Origin: Bradyrhizobium sp. 132
GTDB lineage: Bacteria; Pseudomonadota; Alphaproteobacteria; Rhizobiales; Xanthobacteraceae
NCBI RefSeq assembly: GCF_023074185.1
Contig: NZ_JADPKY010000067.1
Location: 1 to 54,235, forward strand
DNA length: 54,235 bases
Reading direction: 5' to 3'
How positions within the stretch are numbered: position 1 is the first letter of the stretch; each line of letters begins with the position of its first letter. Below, piece after piece: positions 41,684 to 49,996 of this stretch. The notes below the pieces were generated by a model that made no database searches, was not told where the DNA came from, and saw only the letters and a program-made list of their open reading frames with translations. The translations under genes were made by a program, and so were the position numbers.

Positions 41684-42955
41684 CTAGACCACGCGTTTGC
41701 CGGTCTGGGCCGCGATGGGCCTCTGCACAAAATACATCAGGATCAGGGAAATCACCGCCGTCGTCACGACGACGTATCCCAGCCGGTCGAAATGCCGGAG
41801 CGTACCGTCGGCGTCCTGCGCGATCAGCGCGGCGGCTAGCACGGAGCCGAGCCCGCCGGAGAGTTGTTGCAGGGACGCGCCGACCGCGCTGAAGGAGCCG
41901 CGTTGCGCCGGCTCGGGGATCGCGGAAATCAGCGCCTGCGACGGAATCATGCGCGAGAAGATGCCGACGAACATCAGGACGTTGACCAGGATCGCGACCG
42001 TCAGGCTCACCTCGCCGAGATGCGTGTAGATCAACACCATGACGATCGACATAGCGCTGCCGAAGGCAAAGGTCGGGTATTTTCCGAAAGCATCGCTCGC
42101 GCGTCCGACCAATGGGCCGATGACGATGCTGAACAGGCCGGAGACGAGATAGATCGTCGGCAGATGCACGATATCGATGCCAAGGTTGTGCACGGTGTAG
42201 GCGCTGCCGAACGGCATCAGCATGTAGCCGCCGGTCGCCAGCAGGGTCGTCACTGAAAACGCCATCCAATATCGTGGCTGCGAGACCGTTGCGACCAGAT
42301 GCCGGAACGGGTTTCTATCCTGCTTCAGCGCGAGATGACCGTTCACCGGCTTCATCAGGAACAGCACGGCGGCCATCCCTATCACCGAAAGGCCGACCAG
42401 TGCGCCGAACGCGACGTGCCAGTTCCATTGGTTGGCGAGGAAAAGACCGACTGGGATGCCCAGCACCTGGCTTGCAGCGAAGGCGGTTTGCACGAAACCC
42501 ATGACGCGGCCGCGCAATTGCAGCGCAAACAGATCGGTCACGATGGCGAGCACGACCGAGCCGATCACGCCGCCGAACAGGCCGGTCACGATCCGCCCCA
42601 GCAGCAACAGATGATAGTTGGGCGCGATCGCGCAAAGCGCCGTGCCAAGGGTAAAGCCGGCATAGAAAAACAGCAGCAGCCGCTTGCGATCGAACCGATC
42701 GGCAAAGCCAGCCGCCATGATGCCGGAAATTCCCGCGCTGAATGCATAGGCCGAGACCGCCACCCCGAACTGTGCGGCCGAAATATCGAGCGCCGGCATC
42801 ATGATGGCGCCCAGCGGCGACATGATCATGAAATCGATGATGATCGTGAACTGCACCAGCGCCAGCAGCGCAACCAGGATTGCCTGGTAGCGCGAAAAGC
42901 CGCGGGATGGCGCTTGCCGCTCGGCGATCGGCTCCGTCAGAGTTTGTTCGGTCAT
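41684..42955 (-). CDS. MFS transporter, drug or metabolite exporter type
   Basis: A 423-residue protein with 12 predicted helices. The MFS loop motif GFADRFDRKRLLL lies between helices 2 and 3, and GRIVTGLFGGVIGSVVLAIVTDLF follows. It resembles the AraJ/CmlA-type proton antiporters. The N-terminus is cytoplasmic and rich in Glu/Gln/Thr. A TTGACAAT element like the operators of the nearby GntR regulator lies 95 bases before the start codon. The substrate is unknown. Confidence 0.88.
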   Translation of the reverse strand: MTEQTLTEPIAERQAPSRGFSRYQAILVALLALVQFTIIIDFMIMSPLGAIMMPALDISAAQFGVAVSAYAFSAGISGIMAAGFADRFDRKRLLLFFYAGFTLGTALCAIAPNYHLLLLGRIVTGLFGGVIGSVVLAIVTDLFALQLRGRVMGFVQTAFAASQVLGIPVGLFLANQWNWHVAFGALVGLSVIGMAAVLFLMKPVNGHLALKQDRNPFRHLVATVSQPRYWMAFSVTTLLATGGYMLMPFGSAYTVHNLGIDIVHLPTIYLVSGLFSIVIGPLVGRASDAFGKYPTFAFGSAMSIVMVLIYTHLGEVSLTVAILVNVLMFVGIFSRMIPSQALISAIPEPAQRGSFSAVGASLQQLSGGLGSVLAAALIAQDADGTLRHFDRLGYVVVTTAVISLILMYFVQRPIAAQTGKRVV

Positions 42956-43049
42956 GGCATTTCATTCGGGAGAAAGATGGATGAGGACGCGCGACGTGGC
43001 GCCGGCGGCCGGCCCCTATTTATTTCCGGCTCTGCGAAATTTCGATGGG

Positions 43050-43057
43050 TTGACAAT
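43050..43057. promoter_or_regulatory. Single ATTGTCAA-type element upstream of the MFS gene
   Basis: TTGACAAT, the core of the paired operators at 43923-43934 and 43988-43999, occurs in the region before the leftward MFS gene. It may bring that gene under the same GntR regulator. An 8-base match may be chance. Confidence 0.3.
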
Positions 43058-43186
43058 AGTTTTTATGGCTGTCTCGGCGCGGTGCGCCGGCTTGTCATGA
43101 GGTGGCGTTTCGCGGTGAGCTATCAAACCCGCATGGTGAGGAGCCCGCCAAAGCCGCAAGCGGGGAGACGCGAAGGAATGGCCGCA

Positions 43187-43867
43187 CTAACTCGCCTCGC
43201 CGGCAATCCGCGCCAGATAGTCTTTCTTGCTGAATTGCATGTGGTCCACGCAGAGTTGGGCCAGCGCCCAGCTGTCGCGGCCCTTCAACAGCTCGATCAT
43301 CAGTTCGTGCTGGCGCCGCGATTGCGCCAACCCGTCGCGGTCGGCGAGGTTTTTCGCGCGCATCGGCAGGGTCAGGTTCATGTAATCCTGGAGCGAGCGC
43401 ACCAGATAGGGATTGCCGCAGGCCGCGAACAGCGCGACGTGGAAGGCGTCGTTGGCCTCGTGAATGCCGCGCAGATCCTGCACCTCCGCCCTGGCGCAAT
43501 ACTGCCGTTGCAGCGCGATCAACTCATCGATCAGGTTATGTGGAGCGGGCAGGGGGATCATCAGCGCCGCCTGTCGGGTCAGCATCTCCCGGACCTCGTA
43601 GATCTGCCGGACCTCTTCGGCCGAATAGAACCGCACGGTGGCGCCGACGTTCTTCTCGCGCCGGACGATGCCGCGGCGCTCCGCGTCCACCAGGGCCTGA
43701 CGCACAAAGTGGCGCGAGGTGCCGTAAGCCGACATCAGCGCGTCCTCGGTGAGGCGTGCGCCCGGCGCGAGGCGGCCGAAGATGATGTCCTCCTCGAGCC
43801 GCGCGACGACATCGTCCGGATCGTCGCGCCGGATCGTCGTGGCGTCTGCGGTGCGGATGTCGGACAT
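43187..43867 (-). CDS. GntR-family regulator (FadR/FCD subfamily)
   Basis: A 226-residue regulator. The winged helix is at about 20-85 (LEEDIIFGRLAPGARLTEDALMSAYGTSRHFVRQAL). An all-helical FCD effector domain follows (IYEVREMLTRQAA, HEANDAFHVALFAACGNPYLV, QHELMIELLKGRD), with metal-binding His/Asp residues of the class. The ATG at MSDIRTAD follows GAGGCCGAGGGC. It is divergent from a sugar-acid dehydratase and TRAP operon, and inverted copies of ATTGTCAAT in between are its probable operators. The likely effector is a sugar acid. Confidence 0.9.
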   Translation of the reverse strand: MSDIRTADATTIRRDDPDDVVARLEEDIIFGRLAPGARLTEDALMSAYGTSRHFVRQALVDAERRGIVRREKNVGATVRFYSAEEVRQIYEVREMLTRQAALMIPLPAPHNLIDELIALQRQYCARAEVQDLRGIHEANDAFHVALFAACGNPYLVRSLQDYMNLTLPMRAKNLADRDGLAQSRRQHELMIELLKGRDSWALAQLCVDHMQFSKKDYLARIAGEAS

Positions 43868-43922
43868 GCCCTCGGCCTCCCGGCGCTTGGCCGGTTCTCT
43901 CTGTGGAGCAGGGTAGATCAGG

Positions 43923-43999
43923 ATTGTCAATAATTTGGCCGTCCACCAGCATGTTGATCCAGAAAATGGCGGGTTTGATCTCTGCCTTATTGACAATCA
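43923..43999. promoter_or_regulatory. Paired GntR operators between the regulator and dehydratase genes
   Basis: GATTGTCAATAA (43923-43934) and its exact complement TTATTGACAATC (43988-43999) form a perfect 12-bp inverted repeat with a 53-base spacer. Each arm contains the small palindrome ATTG-N-CAAT, so each is likely one regulator site. The centre-to-centre distance of 65 bp is close to six helical turns, which suits DNA looping. Confidence 0.65.
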
Positions 44000-44040
44000 A
44001 GGGGCAGGCTGTACGACAATGACCCGGTGATTGGAGTGGC

Positions 44041-45765
44041 ATGATGACGAGTGGGTTGCGCAAAGGGCTGACGAGTTATGGCGATGCCGGCTTCTCGCTG
44101 TTCCTGCGCAAGGCGTTCATCAAGGCCATGGGCTATTCCGACGACGCGCTCGAGCGCCCGATTGTCGGCATCACCAACACCTATAGCGACTACAATCCCT
44201 GCCACGGCAACGTTCCGCAGATCATCGAGGCCGCGAAGCGCGGCGTGATGCTGTCGGGCGCTATGCCATTCGTGTTCCCCACGATCTCGATCGCCGAAAG
44301 CTTTGCGCATCCGACCTCGATGTATCTGCGCAATCTGATGGCGATGGATACCGAGGAAATGATCCGCGCGCAGCCGATGGATTCGGTGATCGTGATCGGC
44401 GGCTGCGACAAGACCTTGCCTGCGCAGGTGATGGCGGCGATCAGCGCCGACCTGCCGACCGTGGTCATCCCCGTCGGCCCGATGGTGCTGGGCCACCACA
44501 AGGGTGAGGTGTTAGGGGCCTGCACCGATTGCCGTCGCCTGTGGGGCAAGTATCGCGCCGGCGAGATCGACGATGTCGAGATCGAGGCGGTGAATGGCCG
44601 TCTCGCGCCGTCGGTCGGCACCTGCATGGTGATGGGCACGGCTTCGACCATGGCCTGCATGATCGAGGCCATGGGCCTGTCGCTGCCGATGAGCGCGACG
44701 ATCCCGGCGCCGCATGCCGAGCGGTTTCGCCTGGCCGAGGCGAGCGGCAGGGTTGCCGCGGAAATGGCCAAGACCAAGGGGCCGAAGCCGAGCGAGTTTC
44801 TGACGCCGGCGTCGTTCAAGAACGCGCAGGTCGTGCTCCAGGCGATCGGCGGCTCAACCAACGGCCTGATCCATCTCACCGCGATGGCGCATCGCTCGCC
44901 GCACCGGCTCGATCTCGGGGTGTTCGACCAGATCGGCCGCGAGGTACCGGTGCTGGTCGATCTCAAGCCGTCCGGCGAGCACTATATGGAGCATTTCCAC
45001 CACGCCGGTGGTGTGCCGAAACTGCTGGCGCAGCTTGGAGATCTCGTCGATCTCGACGCGAAGACGATCACGGGCGAGAGCCTGCGCGATATCGTCGCGA
45101 ATGCGGAAGACGTGCCCGGCCAGGACGCAATCCGTCCGCGCGACAATCCGATCAAGAGGGAAGGCGGCCTTGCCGTCCTGCATGGCAATCTCGCGCCGCG
45201 CGGTGCGGTCATCAAGCAGTCGGCTGCAAGCCCGAAACTGTTGCAGCATACCGGGCGCGCGGTGGTGTTCGAATCCGTCGAGGACATGACCTTGCGGGTT
45301 GACGATCCCGATCTCGACGTGAACTCCGACGACGTGCTGGTGCTGCGCAATGCCGGGCCGAAAGGCGCGCCCGGCATGCCCGAGGCGGGCTATCTGCCGA
45401 TCCCGAAGAAGCTCGCGCGCGGCGGCACCAAGGACATGGTGCGCATTTCCGACGCGCGCATGAGCGGCACCGCGTTCGGCACCATCGTTCTCCACATCAC
45501 ACCGGAATCCGCTGTCGGCGGACCGCTGGCCCTGGTGAAGAACGGCGACATGATCCAGCTTGACGTCGCCAAGCGCAGCATCGAGCTGCTGGTCGATGCG
45601 GCCGAGCTGGAACGGCGTCATGCCGCCTTGAAGCCGGCCGCTGCGCCGGATGAAGCGCGGCGTGGCTACGCCTGGCTGTTTAACGAGACCATCATGCAGG
45701 CCGACGAGGGCTGCGACTTCGATTTCATGCAGAGGACTGGGAAGAAGACTGAGCAGAAAGACTAA
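44041..45765 (+). CDS. IlvD/Edd-family dehydratase, probably sugar-acid (aldonate) dehydratase
   Basis: A 574-residue Fe-S dehydratase. Cys54 (NPCHGN), Cys122 (GGCDKT) and Cys195 (GTCMVMGTAS) are the expected 2Fe-2S ligands. QAIGGSTNGLIHLTAMAH and ISDARMSGTAFGTIVLHI complete the family core. The sequence type (L-arabinonate/D-xylonate dehydratase branch), the GntR neighbour and the TRAP transporter downstream favour an aldonic acid rather than dihydroxy-isovalerate as substrate. Two ATG codons in tandem (44041, 44044) are possible starts. It is the first gene of the GntR-controlled operon. Confidence 0.88.
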   Translation: MMTSGLRKGLTSYGDAGFSLFLRKAFIKAMGYSDDALERPIVGITNTYSDYNPCHGNVPQIIEAAKRGVMLSGAMPFVFPTISIAESFAHPTSMYLRNLMAMDTEEMIRAQPMDSVIVIGGCDKTLPAQVMAAISADLPTVVIPVGPMVLGHHKGEVLGACTDCRRLWGKYRAGEIDDVEIEAVNGRLAPSVGTCMVMGTASTMACMIEAMGLSLPMSATIPAPHAERFRLAEASGRVAAEMAKTKGPKPSEFLTPASFKNAQVVLQAIGGSTNGLIHLTAMAHRSPHRLDLGVFDQIGREVPVLVDLKPSGEHYMEHFHHAGGVPKLLAQLGDLVDLDAKTITGESLRDIVANAEDVPGQDAIRPRDNPIKREGGLAVLHGNLAPRGAVIKQSAASPKLLQHTGRAVVFESVEDMTLRVDDPDLDVNSDDVLVLRNAGPKGAPGMPEAGYLPIPKKLARGGTKDMVRISDARMSGTAFGTIVLHITPESAVGGPLALVKNGDMIQLDVAKRSIELLVDAAELERRHAALKPAAAPDEARRGYAWLFNETIMQADEGCDFDFMQRTGKKTEQKD

Positions 45766-45837
45766 GAGAGGGTGACCAATCACCCGCACGAACGCTCAGA
45801 CCGCTAAAGCGGCGGGCGATAAAAACAGGGGGAAACG

Positions 45838-46833
45838 ATGATTGCACGATCCATGCTTGGGCTGGCGGCAACGGCCGCTGTTCTCTTCGTCACCGGCGCA
45901 TCGGCGCAGGAGGTGAAGCATTATCGCTTCGCCTATGACCAGCCGCGCAACACCGGCTATTCCATTGCGGGCGACCTCTTTGCCGACAAGCTCAAGGAAT
46001 TGAGCAAAGGCACCATGATCATCGATCAATATCCGGGCGCGCAGCTTGGGCAGGAGCCACAAGTGCTCCAGCTCGTGAAGGCCGGTGACGTCGAATTCTC
46101 GATCGTCTCCTCAGCCAACACCGCGACCATCTCGCCGCAGGCCGGCGTGATGTCGTTGCACTATTTGTTCCGCGACGAGAACCACGTGGTCAAGGGACTG
46201 GCCGATCCGAAAGTGTTCGAAGCCCTCAAGACCCTGATCGACGAGACCACGCAGGGCCTGCACGTCATCGCGACGGGATCGCAGGGCGTGCGTCACATGT
46301 ACTCGAAGAAGGAAATCCACAACGTCGGCGACATCAAGGGGCTGAAGATCCGTGTGCAGGCGACTGCGACCGAGGACACCATGTTCCCCGCCTACGGCGC
46401 CCAGACCGTGCACATGCCGTTCGGCAGCGTCTACACCTCATTGCAGACCGGCGTCATGGACGTCGCCGAGAACAGCATCAATGTCTACCTCGTCAACAAG
46501 CACTACGAGGTCGCGCCGGTGCTCAACATCACCGAGCACGAGGCCAACAACGCGCTGGTGTTCATCTCCGACAAGCTCTGGCAGAGCCTCTCGGCCGAGC
46601 AGAAAGGCTGGGTGCAAGCGGCGGGCAACGAGATCAGCACGAAGGAGCCGGCAAAGGCCTTCGATCTCGAGCGCAGCGCGGCCGAGAAGCTGAAGAAAAT
46701 GGGCGTGAAAATCGTCGACAACGTCGACAAGAAGAGCTTTGCGGCGATCGCCGACCCCTATCTCGACAAGCTGGCCAAGGAGCTCGGCCCGCATGCCGTG
46801 AAGATCAAGGATTTGATCCGGTCGGTCAATTAA
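45838..46833 (+). CDS. TRAP transporter solute-binding subunit (DctP family)
   Basis: A 331-residue periplasmic protein with a Sec-type signal (residues 1-23, LFVTGASAQ). The DctP pattern is clear: YPGAQLGQEPQVLQLVKAGDVEF, then DIKGLKIRVQATATEDTMF with the carboxylate-binding Arg, and SLQTGVMDVAENSINVY. GGGGGAAACG precedes the ATG. It follows the dehydratase by 72 bases. The ligand is probably the sugar acid that the dehydratase uses. Confidence 0.92.
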   Translation: MIARSMLGLAATAAVLFVTGASAQEVKHYRFAYDQPRNTGYSIAGDLFADKLKELSKGTMIIDQYPGAQLGQEPQVLQLVKAGDVEFSIVSSANTATISPQAGVMSLHYLFRDENHVVKGLADPKVFEALKTLIDETTQGLHVIATGSQGVRHMYSKKEIHNVGDIKGLKIRVQATATEDTMFPAYGAQTVHMPFGSVYTSLQTGVMDVAENSINVYLVNKHYEVAPVLNITEHEANNALVFISDKLWQSLSAEQKGWVQAAGNEISTKEPAKAFDLERSAAEKLKKMGVKIVDNVDKKSFAAIADPYLDKLAKELGPHAVKIKDLIRSVN

Positions 46834-46848
46834 GCCGCCCCTGTGGTC

Positions 46849-46959
46849 ATCCTTCGAGACGCCCGCCTGCGGCGGGCCCTCAGGCTGAGGTCACGTTTTC
46901 AGGCGAGATTTTAGACCCTCATGGTGAGGAGCCCGCCGCAGCGGGCATCTCGAACCATG
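46849..46959. repeat. Palindromic intergenic repeat between TRAP binding-protein and permease genes
   Basis: The arms TCGAGACGCCCGC to GGCGGGC (46854-46876) and GCCCGCCGCAGCGGGC to TCTCGA (46931-46953) are nearly complementary. Between them, CCTCAGGCTGAGG and CCTCATGGTGAGG are each palindromic. A fragment of the same family (CATGGTGAGGAGCCCGCC) occurs near 43132. Within the operon it may lower permease expression relative to the binding protein. Confidence 0.7.
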
Positions 46960-47027
46960 CAGGCCGAGCACGTTCGGCAGCTTCCGAGCTGTCGCCTGCG
47001 ATAGCTCCGGGACGACGGGAAAGTTGA

Positions 47028-47606
47028 ATGGCCATCGCCGACAAACTGCTGGTGCAACGGCAACGTCATCTGAAATGGCGCGGGCTCGACTGGCTCGAGC
47101 TTGCGCTGATGATCCTCTGCGGCGTGCTCTGCTTCGGCTTCTCGCTGTCGGTGACCGCCGACATCGTCACCCGCACCATCGGCCATCCCTGGCTGTGGCT
47201 CCAGGAAGTCACCTCGACGCTGTTCATCTATGCGATCTTCGTCGGCACCGCGGCTGCGACCCGGCGCAACGACCACCTTTATCTCACCGCCATCTCCGAG
47301 GCGATGCACGGCACGTCGCGGCTGATCGTCGAGGTGATCATCCGCCTTGTCGTGCTCGGCGTCGCCTTCGGCCTGATCTGGTACGGCTACCAGAATTATC
47401 TCCGCGGCTTCGGCAGTTTCCGCCTGCCGTCCGGGACGCCGATCGCTTCGCTCTACGCGATCATCCCGCCGTCGGGCGTGCTGATCGGCCTGTTTACCAT
47501 CGAGCAGCTCGTCAACGGTTTGCGCAACGGTTTTGACCACCCCGAGCCGCCCGAGGAGGACGGAGCGCACGTCATCACCGACGCACAGATGAGGGCGCAG
47601 CCGTGA
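47028..47606 (+). CDS. TRAP transporter small membrane subunit (DctQ family)
   Basis: A 192-residue protein with four hydrophobic helices (about 23-45, 58-78, 98-118 and 140-162). The motif WLQEVTSTLFIYAIFVGTA is the DctQ signature. Its C-terminus is acidic and cytoplasmic (HPEPPEEDGAHV). The stop overlaps the GTG start of the DctM gene in GTGA. The ATG follows GGGAAAGTTGA. Confidence 0.9.
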   Translation: MAIADKLLVQRQRHLKWRGLDWLELALMILCGVLCFGFSLSVTADIVTRTIGHPWLWLQEVTSTLFIYAIFVGTAAATRRNDHLYLTAISEAMHGTSRLIVEVIIRLVVLGVAFGLIWYGYQNYLRGFGSFRLPSGTPIASLYAIIPPSGVLIGLFTIEQLVNGLRNGFDHPEPPEEDGAHVITDAQMRAQP

Positions 47607-48943
47607 GCGCACCCATTGTCCTGGCATTGATGACGATCTGCTTCCTGTCGTTCGGCTATCTCGGCGTGCCCGTGCCGTTCTCGCTGATGGCCGGTGTCTT
47701 CATCGGCGCGCTTCTCTCCGACGTGTCGCTCGCCGCCATCATCCAGAAGATCTTCGACGGCGTCGATTCCGAGGCGCTGCTGGCGATCCCGTTCTTCCTG
47801 CTGGTCGGCGAGCTCATGAGCTCGGCCAATGTGGTGGTACGAATAGCCAATCTCTCGGTGTCGCTGGTCGGACATATCAGGGGCGGGCTGTCGCAGGTCG
47901 TGGTCGTCTTCAGCATGTTCTTCTCGGAGATGTCAGGCTCGACCACGGCCGACGTCGCGGTGATGAGCCGCGCGCTGGGCGGCCCGATGAAGCGCGAGGG
48001 CTACGAGCCCGCCTTCATCGCCGCGATCATCGCCTCCGCCTCGACCATCGCAGCGCTGGTGCCGCCGAGCATCACCGCTGTGGTCTATGGTGCCGTCGGC
48101 AACGTCTCGATCGCCGGTCTGTTCATGGCGGGCGTCGTGCCGGGGCTGATGATCGGCTTCGGGCTGATGATCTACTGCTATTTCTTCGGGCCCTCCGGCC
48201 TGCGCAAGCCGCGCGCGCCGCTGCGGCAGGTGGTGTTCGCGGCGGGCGATGCGGCGCTGCCGTTGATGATCCCTGTCATCCTGCTCGGTGGCATTCTCAC
48301 CGGCTGGTTCACGCCGACGGAAGCGGGCGTCGTGGCCGTCGTCTGGATTGTCGTCGTCGTGATCCCCGCGCTCAACCGCGGGCACATCAGGAAGATCCCG
48401 TACGATTTCTGTCTTGCGGGCCTGATCTTCTCGCTGCCGCTGATCACCATCGGCGCCGCCAATGCGTTCGGCTGGATGCTCGCTTATCTGCGCGGCGCAA
48501 GCTACATCGCCGATGTCATCACCTCGATGGCCGGCAACGATCCGCACCTGATCATGCTGTTGATGGTGCTGCTCTTCACCGTGGTCGGCGACTTCATCGA
48601 GCCTGTGCCGACCATCATCATCTTCATGCCACTGGTCAACGCACTGACGGAAGCCGGCGACATCAACGCCGTGCATATGGGCGTGGTGCTGATCGCAACG
48701 CTGGCCTTCGGTCTGATCACACCGCCCTACGGCCTGGTGCTGCTGATGGCGTCGAAATTCGTGGGCGTCAGTTTTGCAAAAGCGCTACGCGCCGCGTTGC
48801 CGATCTACCTCGTGTTCCTTGGGACGATTGCGTTCGCGATCTACTTCCCGAGCGTGGTTCTGTGGCTGCCGCAGAAAGTGCTGCCGGAATCGGTCGGATG
48901 CTTCAAGTCGCCGGCGGGCACGGGCTATATCTGTCCCAAGTAA
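47603..48943 (+). CDS. TRAP transporter large permease subunit (DctM family)
   Basis: A 446-residue polytopic subunit with about 12 helices. Signatures are AIPFFLLVGELMSSANV, SGSTTADVAVMSRALG, LVPPSITAVVYGAVGNVSI and the C-terminal FGLITPPYGLVLLMASKFVG. It starts with GTG, overlapping the DctQ stop. It completes the second TRAP importer, encoded with the sugar-acid dehydratase. The last 20 residues (FKSPAGTGYICPK) extend beyond the membrane core. Confidence 0.92.
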   Translation: MSAPIVLALMTICFLSFGYLGVPVPFSLMAGVFIGALLSDVSLAAIIQKIFDGVDSEALLAIPFFLLVGELMSSANVVVRIANLSVSLVGHIRGGLSQVVVVFSMFFSEMSGSTTADVAVMSRALGGPMKREGYEPAFIAAIIASASTIAALVPPSITAVVYGAVGNVSIAGLFMAGVVPGLMIGFGLMIYCYFFGPSGLRKPRAPLRQVVFAAGDAALPLMIPVILLGGILTGWFTPTEAGVVAVVWIVVVVIPALNRGHIRKIPYDFCLAGLIFSLPLITIGAANAFGWMLAYLRGASYIADVITSMAGNDPHLIMLLMVLLFTVVGDFIEPVPTIIIFMPLVNALTEAGDINAVHMGVVLIATLAFGLITPPYGLVLLMASKFVGVSFAKALRAALPIYLVFLGTIAFAIYFPSVVLWLPQKVLPESVGCFKSPAGTGYICPK

Positions 48944-48960
48944 GCCTGCTTGAGTGAACG

Positions 48961-49755
48961 CTACTTGCTCTTGCTGGTGAATTTCTTGACCGCGGCGCGG
49001 AACTCCTCCGTGTTCATCGCCATGATGATCTTGTGCTCCTCGGCGTCGAGCTGCTGCCTCACCGGCGTTGTGGCGGCCTGGTAGACCAGCGATTTGGTGC
49101 CGGCAATCGCAGCCGCCGGGTTCCGCGCCAGCAGCTCGGCGAGTTGTCGCGTCGCCGCCTTCAACTCCGTCGCGGGAACGACCTTCGCGACCAGGCCCCA
49201 TTCATGGGCCTGCTGCGCGGTAAAATTGTCCTCGGACAGGAAGATCTGCAGCGCGCGGCGGGAGCCGACCGTGCCGACGATGCCGACCGTAGAGCCGCCG
49301 TCCGGCGACACGCCGATCTTGGCGTAGGCTGGCGTGAATTTGGCGTCGTCTGCAGCGATGCAGAGATCGGTGACAAAGGCGAGGCCCATGCCGGCGCCGG
49401 CGGCTGAGCCGTGCACGCTGGACAGCGAGATCTTCGGCATGCGCCTGATGATCTCGATGAAGGCATGATAGTGCTTCAATAGCTCGCCGACGACAGGCGT
49501 CACCGTGTTGGCCTCGGCCGCCGCACCAATCGTCTGCAGATCGCCGCCTGCTGAAAAGGCGCGGCCCTCGCCCTCGATCACCACAATTTTGATGTCGTCA
49601 GCGCTCTCGATATAGGCCGCGAGCTGCTCGAGCTTTTGCGCAATCGCCAGATTGATCGAGTTGAACGCGGCGGGGCGGTTGAGCGTGATGGTCGCAATCG
49701 GGCCGTCGATCCGCAGCAAAGCGGGGTCGTCGGGTTGGGAGATTGGAGCTGGCAT
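48961..49755 (-). CDS. Enoyl-CoA hydratase/isomerase family protein
   Basis: A 264-residue crotonase-fold enzyme. The CoA/oxyanion segments are present: GRAFSAGGDLQTIG (about 58-71) and HGSAAGAGMGLAFVTDLCIAA (about 103-123). The catalytic region YAKIGVSPDGGSTVGIVGTVG carries Asp rather than the second Glu, so activity may differ from classical hydration, as in many isomerase-like members. The ATG at MPAPISQ follows GGGAATTTTCC. It is convergent with the TRAP operon. The pathway is not evident from neighbours. Confidence 0.86.
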   Translation of the reverse strand: MPAPISQPDDPALLRIDGPIATITLNRPAAFNSINLAIAQKLEQLAAYIESADDIKIVVIEGEGRAFSAGGDLQTIGAAAEANTVTPVVGELLKHYHAFIEIIRRMPKISLSSVHGSAAGAGMGLAFVTDLCIAADDAKFTPAYAKIGVSPDGGSTVGIVGTVGSRRALQIFLSEDNFTAQQAHEWGLVAKVVPATELKAATRQLAELLARNPAAAIAGTKSLVYQAATTPVRQQLDAEEHKIIMAMNTEEFRAAVKKFTSKSK

Positions 49756-49996
49756 CGGAAAATTCCCGGCAAGAGGTCGCTGCCGCAACTAGATCGCAGA
49801 AGGCAAGGGGTGACAATCCCCGGCCGCCAGTGCCCCGCCCGGTGCTCTTGCGCAAGCCGGAACGATAGGCTCAAATGTATCTGCCTTTGCCGAGGGACGG
49901 ACACGAGCGCCGGCTCCTCCTGGGCCAGAAAATCAAAACCAGCGAGAGAGGAGACGACATGGGTTACGCTCGTGTCTCCGGAAATGGGCTGTTCCG

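Noticed and set aside
42299..43933. 544-codon forward frame across the MFS and GntR genes
   Set aside because: Overlaps two clear genes on the other strand and has shadow composition.
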